From: Lacrimispora algidixylanolytica
GTDB taxonomy: Bacteria; Bacillota; Clostridia; Lachnospirales; Lachnospiraceae
Assembly: GCF_003609635.1 (NCBI RefSeq)
Contig: NZ_MCIA01000030.1
Location: 62,001-126,000, forward strand
Length of the DNA stretch: 64,000 nucleotides
Direction: 5' to 3'
Positions 17,760-25,335 of this stretch are shown piece by piece (position 1 is the stretch's first letter; every line of letters starts with the position of its first letter). The notes beneath the pieces were generated by a model. The model was not told where the DNA came from. It saw only the letters and a program-made list of their open reading frames with translations, and made no database searches. Made by a program: the position numbers and the translations under genes.

Positions 17760-19493
17760 TTATTTGCCCAGTCCTGGGCCATATTCCCCAGTAGTCTCAT
17801 CTACGGCAGTTTCTTGTTTTTCTTCCTTTATGGCTGTTTTCGACGCCTTTATTTTTCCATTGATTCCATCTGCAAGCTCTGTCAGCTCCAGACGAGTGTA
17901 TATGGATTGTGCAGTCTTATAATAAGTAATTGCACTTTCATATTTTCCTTCTGCAAAGAGCTCATTGGCTTTGTTCTCCAAATCAATGGCATTTTTCTGG
18001 TCATTTATCTTTTGCTGGTTTTCTAACTCCCGTTGTTCCTCTTCCTCTTTTTTGGTCTTATCCTCTTCTGATTGCTTGGATTCTTCTTCCTTATCCTTTG
18101 CCGCCTGAGATTCTTCCTTCGCCGATGCAGCGGATGCGGCCGTCTTTTGACTGTCTTTATTAAGCTTTTCTTCCAGGGCTGACTGTTTTTTTATGGCCTC
18201 TTCTTTTCCATCAGTAAAGTAAAGAGCAGCTGCCTTATCTCTCGCCTTACGGTACGATAGAACGGCTCCGTCAATATCTCCATATCCTTCTTTTTGCTGT
18301 CCTTCTTCAATGAGATCAAAAACATCAATATAATCTCTGGTCTGTTTTAACTGATCTTCAATGTATTTCTTTCCGGTATTCCCTGCTTCTTTTGACAATT
18401 GTTTGGCGGTTAAATAAAGATCCTGGGCCTTTTTATAATCGCCTGCACTCATGGCTGCGTCAGAAAGTATGATCTGTTCTGCAAGCTTTTCATAACGGTC
18501 CGCTTCCTTTGACAAATCCTTTTTCTTTAAGCTGCCTGCCAGCTTCTTTGCCTCTTTATAATCTTCAGAAGCCTTCTGGTAATTGTCATATCTTAAATAT
18601 TCCAGTCCACTGGTCAGATGACGCTCCAGGCTCTCTTCTTTTTGTTTTACACTGCGATTTTTAAGATAAAAACCAAGACTGACTCCACCAATCACAAGCA
18701 CTGCTGGAATTGCCACCATAAGGACTTGCTTTGCTGTAATTTTCTTTTTAGGAGATTGGTAGACCTTATCTACAAAGGTGACTGCAAGGCTGTAATTATC
18801 TACTTCCTCTGTCTCCTGTCTCCCAAGAATTAAATCTTCTGACTTTTCCAGTATCTCCTCTGGTTCCTTGGCATCTTTAAATAATTCTAAAAATTCCTCT
18901 TCCCCTAAATTCTCCCACCCCCCTCTGGTCAGGAGGGCAAAGCTATCTCCATTTTCCAAGGAGATTTTCTTGGATACAAGAATTTCCGGCTGACTTCTAT
19001 CTCCCAAAAACGAATAGAGGTTATTTCGTTCCTCATGGGCAGCCGCCTTATCCAAGGTAATGATCTCCTCTTTTAACAAGTTCTGTGTTAAAGACTGATC
19101 GGTTGATTTTAAGAGTACTCTGGCGTTACGAATGAGATAAAAACGGCTATTGCCTGCGTAACAATAACAGAGCTTCTTATAATCGGTAACAACCATAGTA
19201 ACAGAAGCCTTTAAATACATTCCGCCTCGTTGCTTTAAAAGTTCCTTATGAGCCTGACCCATGTAATGCTTAAGCTTTGTGGCTTTCATGGAAGGACCTT
19301 CTACAAAACTGCGAATCAGGCTCTCTACCACAAATCTGGCGCTGTTTGTCTGAAGTTCTCCATCAAGACTGTCAGCCAATATGTAACAAGCATAATCATC
19401 CATCTCCACAAAACCAAAATAATCTCGGTTCGCCAGCTTTTGCCCTTCTTCGGATATATACCGAGTCCGGAACTCAGAATTAATTCTTCTCAT
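17760..19493 (-). CDS. PP2C-like phosphatase domain, transmembrane segment, TPR/coiled-coil tail
   Basis: A 577-residue protein. Residues 1-245 follow a PP2C fold: 'YACYILADSLDGE' (Asp41), 'LCYCYAGNSRFYLIRNARV', 'DSFALLTRGGWENL' and 'VDNYSLAVTFVD' (Asp232). The usual SDG aspartate is an arginine (Arg190) and the usual DG after the first Asp is DS, so catalysis is doubtful. A transmembrane helix lies at 257-277 ('VLMVAIPAVLVIGGVSLGFY'). The remaining ~300 residues are TPR-like helical repeats interrupted by a long charged coiled coil (~425-500, Lys/Glu/Gln-rich). The predicted topology places the PP2C domain in the cytosol and the TPR tail outside, or the reverse. It overlaps the other PP2C gene by 14 bp and has GGAGG upstream. 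Confidence 0.75.
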   Translation of the reverse strand: MRRINSEFRTRYISEEGQKLANRDYFGFVEMDDYACYILADSLDGELQTNSARFVVESLIRSFVEGPSMKATKLKHYMGQAHKELLKQRGGMYLKASVTMVVTDYKKLCYCYAGNSRFYLIRNARVLLKSTDQSLTQNLLKEEIITLDKAAAHEERNNLYSFLGDRSQPEILVSKKISLENGDSFALLTRGGWENLGEEEFLELFKDAKEPEEILEKSEDLILGRQETEEVDNYSLAVTFVDKVYQSPKKKITAKQVLMVAIPAVLVIGGVSLGFYLKNRSVKQKEESLERHLTSGLEYLRYDNYQKASEDYKEAKKLAGSLKKKDLSKEADRYEKLAEQIILSDAAMSAGDYKKAQDLYLTAKQLSKEAGNTGKKYIEDQLKQTRDYIDVFDLIEEGQQKEGYGDIDGAVLSYRKARDKAAALYFTDGKEEAIKKQSALEEKLNKDSQKTAASAASAKEESQAAKDKEEESKQSEEDKTKKEEEEQRELENQQKINDQKNAIDLENKANELFAEGKYESAITYYKTAQSIYTRLELTELADGINGKIKASKTAIKEEKQETAVDETTGEYGPGLGK

Positions 19494-20340
19494 AAGGTAC
19501 CTCCGCCTTTAAAAGCAGAACGCTTCCATTCTCTTTCTCAAGGCTCTTTCTTCTTTCTGCTTCCATTACTATGAGGTCGGCCTTTTCTTTTATCGTAAGA
19601 TCCTTTAAAAGAATATCCTCAATATCTGCCCAGGACAGAGCTTCATAAATTCCTTTGGAAAGAAGTAAAATTACATCTTCCGGCTTCAAACGTATGGGAG
19701 GCTCACAGATTTCAATTTCATGAAATCCATCTAATCCAAGATAATTCCAGATTCTGGTTTCTTCCATAGACCAGACCGCCTCAGACTTTGTAAGAACTCC
19801 TTCTTCAAACGCATTTAACGCAAGGACATCAAGGGTCTGCCCTTTGCTTATGGGAATTAGCTCCTGATTCCGAAAAAGGGCTACACGGATATTCCCAGCC
19901 AAGCCGTAATGTAAGGTTCGTCCATTGACAAAAACTGCGGCTACGCAGGCTCCTCCCCTTCTATCTCCAATGGTTTTCTGGATTCGTGTATGAGCCTCAC
20001 GAAAGGAAGTCTTAAAAAAGTATTCTGGATTTTGCAAGACCTCATAAGACCTATAAGCGTCAAGAAGGGTATCTGCCGCAATTCTTGCGCATACCTTTCC
20101 AGTATTGGCTTTGCCCATTCCATCAGATAAAATGGCAAGGGTTCCTGCCGGACTTTTCATAATCTCAGAAACATCAGCCTGAATCTCCTGGTCTCCGGTG
20201 GTCTGGCTTACCGCTTCCCCTCCGACAGCTTTATGCTTTTTGGCTTTCTGGTTTAAATGTTCTCTGGCAAACAAAATTATCCTTCCCAAAAGGGAAACCG
20301 ACAATAACGCTCCCAGACCGCTCACTATCGTCATCATCAT
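19480..20340 (-). CDS. Membrane-anchored PP2C-like protein, probably degenerate
   Basis: A 286-residue protein with one N-terminal membrane helix (residues ~3-24) and a PP2C-like domain (~60-280). 'LAILSDGMGKANTGKVCARI' retains the first metal-binding aspartate (Asp73). 'RTLHYGLAGNIRVALFRNQE' matches the central strand region. The later 'SDG' is 'SKG' (Lys229), and the C-terminal 'DN' is 'EN' (Glu270). Two of three classical metal ligands are therefore changed, which suggests an inactive or altered phosphatase. In T6SS, PppA (PP2C) opposes the kinase PpkA acting on Fha; no kinase is seen here. The start overlaps the preceding FHA gene by 4 bp (ATGA) without a clear ribosome binding site, so translation is probably coupled. 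Confidence 0.75.
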   Translation of the reverse strand: MMMTIVSGLGALLSVSLLGRIILFAREHLNQKAKKHKAVGGEAVSQTTGDQEIQADVSEIMKSPAGTLAILSDGMGKANTGKVCARIAADTLLDAYRSYEVLQNPEYFFKTSFREAHTRIQKTIGDRRGGACVAAVFVNGRTLHYGLAGNIRVALFRNQELIPISKGQTLDVLALNAFEEGVLTKSEAVWSMEETRIWNYLGLDGFHEIEICEPPIRLKPEDVILLLSKGIYEALSWADIEDILLKDLTIKEKADLIVMEAERRKSLEKENGSVLLLKAEVPYEKN

Positions 20341-20834
20341 TTCTGATCATTCCATTCAAAGTTTTCTCCACACAAGGGAACAAACAGGAACCGGCTTTTT
20401 CCAAGCTCAATTACATCGTAAGGTCTTAACTCTGTGGGTACATAAACGGCTTCTTCATTCAAATAAGCTAGTCCTGCTGCATCGCCTGGCAATATGACCG
20501 TATTTCTCTTTTTCTGGTCATAGACGATGATTGTATGATTCTTCCGGTTGATGTCATTGTCTCCCAGAATCTGGATATCCATATCATCTCCCCTGCCCAC
20601 AAAGTTCTTTCCGCTGTGGATTTTGTAGTCCATTCCCACTCTTGCACCGGATATGCAAACCAACCAGCCACAAACTGGAAGGATGTCTTCCTCCAAAAGC
20701 TCCATGGTAGGCTCAAATCCCAAAGGCTTCTTCTCTTCTGTTTCCTCTTTTAATTTCATCTGGCAGTATGGACAGGTATTCCCGTAACGCCTTGCGTTAA
20801 AAACGTGTCCATTGGGACATCTTACTAAGCTCAT
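20337..20834 (-). CDS. Zinc-ribbon plus FHA-domain protein
   Basis: A 165-residue protein. Residues 1-30 are a short zinc-ribbon-like region with four cysteine/histidine ligands ('VRCPNGHVFNARRYGNTCPY' followed by CQ). Residues ~70-165 form an FHA-like domain: 'GKNFVGRGDDMDIQILGDND' carries the GR turn, 'INRKNHTIIVYDQKKRNTVI' the S/N-x-x-H-type motif, and 'PYDVIELGKSRFLFVPL' the last strands. Start at ATG 20834 with GGAGA upstream. FHA domains bind phosphothreonine peptides, and the Fha protein of T6SS controls assembly after phosphorylation. The gene lies between a membrane FHA gene and the PP2C genes, suggesting a signalling or scaffolding module. Confidence 0.8.
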   Translation of the reverse strand: MSLVRCPNGHVFNARRYGNTCPYCQMKLKEETEEKKPLGFEPTMELLEEDILPVCGWLVCISGARVGMDYKIHSGKNFVGRGDDMDIQILGDNDINRKNHTIIVYDQKKRNTVILPGDAAGLAYLNEEAVYVPTELRPYDVIELGKSRFLFVPLCGENFEWNDQK

Positions 20835-20857
20835 GCTTTTATCTCCAATCTTTGTTC

Positions 20858-21412
20858 TTATGTCAGTAAGAGGCGGGTATTTGCAACATAGATCACATCC
20901 CCCGCCGAAACTTTACACGGCCGATTGGTTACCTTATAACAGCCGCCATCTTCCACCTTTTTGATCTTAATTCCGTTTTTTGAACCTAAGTCTTCTAAAT
21001 ACCAGGAATCCAAACAGTAATTAAGAACTCCGTGCAGTTCATCAATGAAGGTACTATATTCGCATTCCGTCAAGTCCACATCAACATCTTCGTTCTCATT
21101 CTTCTTTCCTATGATAAGAGCTGTTCTCCCTGCTAAATCCCATGATTTAAGGGGTTTGTCACGTTCATCTAAAAGCACTAGCTGGTCCGTCTTTAAAGAA
21201 TCAGAACCTGGGGGTTTTTGAAATTCTTTTACAGAGTTCCTAGCGCCAAGCAAAGCGATCAGATCTGCTGCTGAAAAAAGACCAAAGATTATAATTATGA
21301 CCTGCGCCCACAAGGGAGGATTGCCCTGGTATATCAACAGGAAGCTTAAACACACCACACTGATTAAAATAGCAATATCAAAACCGATTTTTAATGCTCT
21401 ACTTGGTCTCAT
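20858..21412 (-). CDS. Membrane FHA-domain protein
   Basis: A 184-residue protein when started at ATG 21412 (AAAGGAG upstream). An upstream in-frame ATG at 21469 would run back through the end of the J-domain gene and lacks a site. Two adjacent transmembrane helices occupy residues ~8-50 ('IAILISVVCLSFLLIYQG' and 'AQVIIIIFGLFSAADLIALL'). The cytosolic part ends in an FHA-like domain (~95-184) with 'ALIIGKKNENEDVDVDL', 'FIDELHGVLNYCLDSWYLED' and the classic 'LGSKNGIKI'. The canonical GR turn is GK here. It may tether the injection apparatus or its chaperones to the membrane. This role is inferred from topology and neighbours. Confidence 0.75.
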   Translation of the reverse strand: MRPSRALKIGFDIAILISVVCLSFLLIYQGNPPLWAQVIIIIFGLFSAADLIALLGARNSVKEFQKPPGSDSLKTDQLVLLDERDKPLKSWDLAGRTALIIGKKNENEDVDVDLTECEYSTFIDELHGVLNYCLDSWYLEDLGSKNGIKIKKVEDGGCYKVTNRPCKVSAGDVIYVANTRLLLT

Positions 21413-21431
21413 ATGCAATCCGGCTCCTTTC

Positions 21432-21857
21432 TTATTTTTTTGTTCCAAAGAAAGCGGCAAACAGATCATCTGGATTTACAGGACCACCTTGTTTCCTGGC
21501 TTTTTGACCTGCCCCCTGGTATGTCTCCATACCTTTCCCCGGCTGGAATCCAAAAAAGCGTTCAAACTGGCTCATATCAGGAGCAGCCTTTGAAGGCTCA
21601 TCATTTTTCCTTTGTTCTTTGTTTTGCTCTTTGCCTCGTTCCTTGTTCCCGGCACGGGCTCTGTCATATTGTTTTCTCTTTACTACGTCACTCAGGACCC
21701 CGTAGGCCTCCTGAATTTCGTACATTTTCTTATTTCCTTCCTTATCATCTTTTATGACATCCGGGTGATATTTCTTTGCAAGCTTTCTATAAGCTGCTTT
21801 GATATCCTTATCCGTTGCATCCGTGGATACGAAAAGAATCTTGTAATAATCGGGCAT
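21432..21857 (-). CDS. J-domain (DnaJ-like) co-chaperone
   Basis: A 141-residue protein whose first ~70 residues are a J domain: '[20 protein letters not shown]' then '[15 protein letters not shown]', with the diagnostic HPD, and '[20 protein letters not shown]'. The rest is a charged linker and a short Gly/Phe-containing tail ('[16 protein letters not shown]'). It lacks the zinc-finger and C-terminal domains of DnaJ, so it is a specialised co-chaperone. The obvious partner is the Hsp70-like ATPase encoded downstream. An intrinsic terminator lies just upstream between it and the tube gene, so expression may depend on read-through. A TATAAT sits immediately before the start codon but has no usable -35 because that region is the terminator stem. 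Confidence 0.88.
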   Translation of the reverse strand: MPDYYKILFVSTDATDKDIKAAYRKLAKKYHPDVIKDDKEGNKKMYEIQEAYGVLSDVVKRKQYDRARAGNKERGKEQNKEQRKNDEPSKAAPDMSQFERFFGFQPGKGMETYQGAGQKARKQGGPVNPDDLFAAFFGTKK

Positions 21858-21873
21858 ATTATATTTCCTTTAC

Positions 21874-21899
21874 AAAAAGGGCTGCCGAAACGGCAGCCC
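21874..21899 (-). terminator. Strong intrinsic terminator between tube gene 2 and the J-domain gene
   Basis: On the minus strand GGGCTGCCG, a TTT loop and CGGCAGCCC form a perfect 9-bp GC-rich stem, followed at once by TTTTT (21874-21878). This is the best terminator in the injection locus and lies inside what otherwise looks like one long operon. Everything downstream in transcription (J-domain to Rhs) may therefore be made at a lower level than the tube proteins. Confidence 0.85.
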
Positions 21900-21907
21900 C
21901 TGCATGT

Positions 21908-22333
21908 TTACACGCTGTATCCGCCTTCCACAGCGATTTGCGCCATCTTATCCTTCTTCTGCTTGATGATCAGTCGGAATGTTCCTACGCCTTCTGTATC
22001 GCCGTAATCTTCCTTATAATCTACAACAAATGCATTTGGATATGTATATTTACGAATCACCTGAGAAGCAGCGATCACTTCGATTGTTACCTTGCGGTAG
22101 CAGTCGGATTTCTCTGCTGGCACTAAAGACCAGAGACCAAGCTGTCTGGTAGCATCAAAAGGATCTCCATCCACTGCTGTTAAAATCTTACCAGTAATTT
22201 CTACTGTGCTTCCCATATCGGTGGAACGTGCATTGGAATCAAGAGGAATGTCTGTTCTAAACTTAACTCCTGTCATAATTGTGGTTCCAAGGTCGATTGT
22301 AGACGGCCCTTCAACTTTTAAAGTAAATCCCAT
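21908..22333 (-). CDS. Hcp-like tube protein 2
   Basis: A 141-residue beta-rich protein, close in length to Hcp (about 160-170 residues) and very similar to the neighbouring tube protein 1. Both share 'DSNARSTD', 'WSLVPAE' followed by 'SDCYR', 'PNAFVVDY' and 'IKQKKDKM'. It starts at ATG 22333 behind GGAAGGGAT, 31 bp after tube gene 1. No signal peptide or membrane segment. Evidence for tube identity is contextual: it is small, duplicated and placed directly after the putative sheath gene in a locus with VgrG and PAAR-like genes. Direct sequence similarity to proteobacterial Hcp is not obvious by eye. Followed by a strong terminator. Confidence 0.65.
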   Translation of the reverse strand: MGFTLKVEGPSTIDLGTTIMTGVKFRTDIPLDSNARSTDMGSTVEITGKILTAVDGDPFDATRQLGLWSLVPAEKSDCYRKVTIEVIAASQVIRKYTYPNAFVVDYKEDYGDTEGVGTFRLIIKQKKDKMAQIAVEGGYSV

Positions 22334-22364
22334 AATTTATCCCTTCCTTTCTATGCGTTTTTTA

Positions 22365-22793
22365 TTATTCTCCGCTGAATCCGCCTTCAAACTTTAAGGT
22401 GGTCATCTTGTCCTTCTTCTGTTTGATCAGAAGTTTAAATATTCCAGTTCCTGTTTCGTCCGTGAAATCTTCTGTATAATCCACAACAAATGCATTCGGA
22501 ACTGTAATCTGTCTTACTACCTGTGATGCATTGACAACATCAATCTGTACGTTGCGATAGCAATCGGAATTTTCAGCGGGTACCAAAGACCATCTAGCCA
22601 ACTTGCTGGTATCGTCTGCTGCTTCCCCACCTACTGCTGCCAAAATCTTTCCTTCAACCAAAACGGTTGAACCAAGATCGGTGGATCTTGCATTGGAATC
22701 ATGAGGAATATCTGCCCCAAATACCACTTTTACGATACTTGTTTCACGCAAATCAACGGATTCGCTTCCTGTGATTTTCATTCTAAGTCCCAT
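22365..22793 (-). CDS. Hcp-like tube protein 1
   Basis: A 142-residue protein. The true start is most likely ATG 22793 (GGAGG 8 nt upstream, and alignment with tube protein 2 starts exactly there), not the in-frame codon at 22841, which lacks a site. It is beta-rich with 'MGLRMKITGSESVDLRETSI' at the N-terminus and the shared 'DSNARSTDLGSTV', 'WSLVPAENSDCYR' and 'PNAFVVDYTEDF' motifs. The family's expected role is stacked hexameric rings forming the inner tube pushed out by sheath contraction. Two non-identical copies side by side suggest a mixed tube or a separate start/end ring. A perfect inverted repeat (22919-22952) lies between this gene and the sheath gene. Confidence 0.65.
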   Translation of the reverse strand: MGLRMKITGSESVDLRETSIVKVVFGADIPHDSNARSTDLGSTVLVEGKILAAVGGEAADDTSKLARWSLVPAENSDCYRNVQIDVVNASQVVRQITVPNAFVVDYTEDFTDETGTGIFKLLIKQKKDKMTTLKFEGGFSGE

Positions 22794-22918
22794 ATTTCTT
22801 CCTCCATTCTTAATAAATGTTTGTTTGTAATCTATAAGCAAGTCAATGCCTGCTTTCAGATACCCATATCATGTTCCGCCCTAATATCCGCTTTAATCTA
22901 TCTGGATATTGGGGGATC

Positions 22919-22952
22919 GAAAAGCAGGTATATCACCATTTACCTGCTTTTC
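22919..22952 (-). terminator. Perfect 12-bp inverted repeat between sheath and tube genes (attenuator/processing hairpin)
   Basis: GAAAAGCAGGTA at 22919-22930 and TACCTGCTTTTC at 22941-22952 are exact complements around a 10-nt loop. The stem ends in A/T runs on both sides, so it can act as a weak terminator on either strand or as an mRNA-stabilising end for the tube transcript. It sits in a 275-bp gap, unusually long for this operon. A weak promoter-like pair, CTGAAA-17 nt-TATAGA, follows it before tube gene 1, which I rate as low confidence. Confidence 0.55.
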
Positions 22953-23068
22953 ATCTATCGAATAAAGTCACAAAACCTACTCATTTGGGAATAACTTATA
23001 GACACACGGCCTTAAGCGTTATTCCTCCACCCTGATGCACATTTGTTACTGCGGGCATCACGCAATTC

Positions 23069-25237
23069 TTACGCGGACTGTCCTTTTCTGGTCAGTTCCA
23101 CTTTTAAATTCCGAGTGGTGTTACTAAAGGTCAGTAACACATTACAGATTCCATTCTTCTCGTCAATATTAAAGTCTAACTCATCCCCATCTTGTAAGAG
23201 AGAATTCACATACTGACGATTGGCATCCCATTTGCTCTTCTGGCTGCTTGGGTTATTGCTAAAGAATTGTAAAATCTTGTCTTGTTTGAAATCTCCGCTG
23301 TAGAAACGAAGCATCCGCTCGATGTAAGTAACCACAAGGGTTTTATAGATCGGCTCGTACTCACTTCCGTTGCTTAAGAGATTCCTTGCTTTGTAAACCA
23401 TGATGTTCTTGACTTCACGCCCTTTTACTTGGGCATTATCTGAGGTGAACACAAAGCCAAAACCAGTGTTATTAATGGAATTTTTAATGGTGTTTGTAAA
23501 TCCTGAGATCTCTTTGGTCATGCTGGTGGTCACTAAAAGTGCATTGTCACCTGCTTCTATGTCATAGCGTACGCCCGGATATTCCTTGGTCGTATTGCCA
23601 AATCTCTGTTTTAAATACTCTGGACATTGCCATGCGGCTGTAATCCCGGCTGCTCCGTAGGAAGCTCCCACGTATACACCCTCGATCCACATCTTCATGA
23701 CATCTTCCTTTTCCTCAGAAAGAGCCACTCTACCATCATCATCAATGAGCATACGCTTATCAAGAATCAGGCCTGACTTATCTTTTGGAATAATGGTCAC
23801 ATTCGGGATACATGGAACCACAAACTCACTGAAATCTCTCTTCATAAGAGGACCGCACTTATCTTTAAAGATACCGATACCTTCTGTTGCCACATAGCTG
23901 AAGGTACTTTCCTCTCCTGTGGCGAAACTGAAAAAGGTAGTAATCTTGTAAGGGTTGATTGCATTCATTAAGGTTGCCAGACTTTCCATGGTGTTGGTTC
24001 CCGGCTTAATCTCCTTCTGATTTCCAGCAAAACGCATTCTCTGAAGCTTTCCGCCCCCTGACTGGTTAAACTCCACATCAGGTACCACACCAAACCACAG
24101 TGTGTTTTCAAACTCATTCTTATCATTGGTCGTATTTAAATAAGTGATCAGCCTTGGTAAATTGCTTGACTTTACCATCATCTCAAGTGGAGTGTTGGTA
24201 ATGAGAAGCTTAGGCTGCATTCCTTTTTCCTTAACCTGATACTGCTCAAAGAAGGATTTGACTCCTAATATTTTTTCAATCAAAGGCTTTACTGCCTTTA
24301 CGAAATCGTCCTTGCTCTTTTTGTAAAACTCTAAGTAGGTATTATAGTTTTTAACCTCTACTTCACGGTCCACACTGCTTTCTACCGTAGATGTAAGTGG
24401 ACAGAAGGTTCTTACCACTAGTTCTCTTACATAGTCAGAAGGAGTATCATTCAGTGCGTCGTAATCGTCCTTAAAGGTCTCAATAAGGCTTGTATTAATC
24501 TGATCGTCCACCAATGCAAGCTGAGTTCCTTCTTCTTGCTTCATCTCAAGAATCTTAAGCTCACCGTCATCTCCCATGCTTAAAAGACCTGCCCTAAATT
24601 CCTGGCCTCCCTGGGCGGATTCCCCGCTGCCTAAAAGGAGTCTGGTCTTAATATCTTCAATGGCAAGTGGGAGCATGGCCAGTACGTTGTTGTAATTGTA
24701 ACTAGCCTGTTCAAACTGATAATTAAGCTTATCTCCCATATCCAGCTTCTTTGGGTCTTCCTCGTCAAGCTCCATGTATTTGCCGTAGGTATACTGAACT
24801 TCTCTTCGTACCTGACGGATGTCTTCCATGATTTTCTTAGGGGAGATCATGTCTAGAATATTGCTGAATTTAAAGTCCACATTGGCAACTCCCAATGCGC
24901 CCTTAGCTCCCTGCAGAGTAATCAGCATGTTTAACAAATCATTTGTTTCATTGAGAGGTATCTCAGTGATGCAGTTGTCTGGTAAATTCTCTGGCTTGAT
25001 GAGGCTGTACTGGATGCTACCAGTGTTGGCATCACACCAGGAATAAACAACAGGTGCAAATTTCTCTAAAAAATCCTCAAAGCTTTCTACCAGAAGTACT
25101 TCATTGATTTCCTTAATCTTCTCATCATCAAGACTTGTTTTTCCTCTCACATCCCCGATCAGCGTTAGAAGATTCAACTTTTCAGGATTAATTTCGGAAA
25201 ACAGAATCGTCCGGTTTGTTTGTGTAATCGTTTCCAT
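23069..25237 (-). CDS. Putative contractile sheath protein (fused TssB/TssC-like)
   Basis: A 722-residue soluble protein, about the summed length of TssB (~160) and TssC (~490). I see no signal peptide, membrane helix or nucleotide-binding motif. The central and C-terminal parts follow the TssC order: 'YKITTFFSFATGEESTFSY', then 'FSEFVVPCIPNVTIIPKDKS', 'EKEDVMKMWIEGVYVGASYG' with 'AAGITAAWQCPEYLKQRF', 'NTIKNSINNTGFGFVFTSDN', and a C-terminal helix-strand end with 'YVNSLLQDGDELDFNIDEKN' like the last TssC domain. The first ~200 residues are helical and unrecognised. Start at ATG 25237 behind GAGGGAG. It is first after the VWA gene and directly before the tube genes, as sheath genes precede hcp in T6SS. 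The assignment is an inference from pattern and context. Confidence 0.6.
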   Translation of the reverse strand: METITQTNRTILFSEINPEKLNLLTLIGDVRGKTSLDDEKIKEINEVLLVESFEDFLEKFAPVVYSWCDANTGSIQYSLIKPENLPDNCITEIPLNETNDLLNMLITLQGAKGALGVANVDFKFSNILDMISPKKIMEDIRQVRREVQYTYGKYMELDEEDPKKLDMGDKLNYQFEQASYNYNNVLAMLPLAIEDIKTRLLLGSGESAQGGQEFRAGLLSMGDDGELKILEMKQEEGTQLALVDDQINTSLIETFKDDYDALNDTPSDYVRELVVRTFCPLTSTVESSVDREVEVKNYNTYLEFYKKSKDDFVKAVKPLIEKILGVKSFFEQYQVKEKGMQPKLLITNTPLEMMVKSSNLPRLITYLNTTNDKNEFENTLWFGVVPDVEFNQSGGGKLQRMRFAGNQKEIKPGTNTMESLATLMNAINPYKITTFFSFATGEESTFSYVATEGIGIFKDKCGPLMKRDFSEFVVPCIPNVTIIPKDKSGLILDKRMLIDDDGRVALSEEKEDVMKMWIEGVYVGASYGAAGITAAWQCPEYLKQRFGNTTKEYPGVRYDIEAGDNALLVTTSMTKEISGFTNTIKNSINNTGFGFVFTSDNAQVKGREVKNIMVYKARNLLSNGSEYEPIYKTLVVTYIERMLRFYSGDFKQDKILQFFSNNPSSQKSKWDANRQYVNSLLQDGDELDFNIDEKNGICNVLLTFSNTTRNLKVELTRKGQSA

Positions 25238-25335
25238 CGGCGCTCTCCCTCTCTCTTACTTGTTACTTTTATTTATTCGCCCTTATTCCATCAATTGGAA
25301 AAGAGGCGTAAACAACATTACTGACAAATATAAAC

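Noticed and set aside
21855-21865. TATAAT just before the J-domain start codon as a promoter
   Set aside because: It touches the start codon and the -35 region would fall inside the terminator hairpin; no consensus -35 is present.
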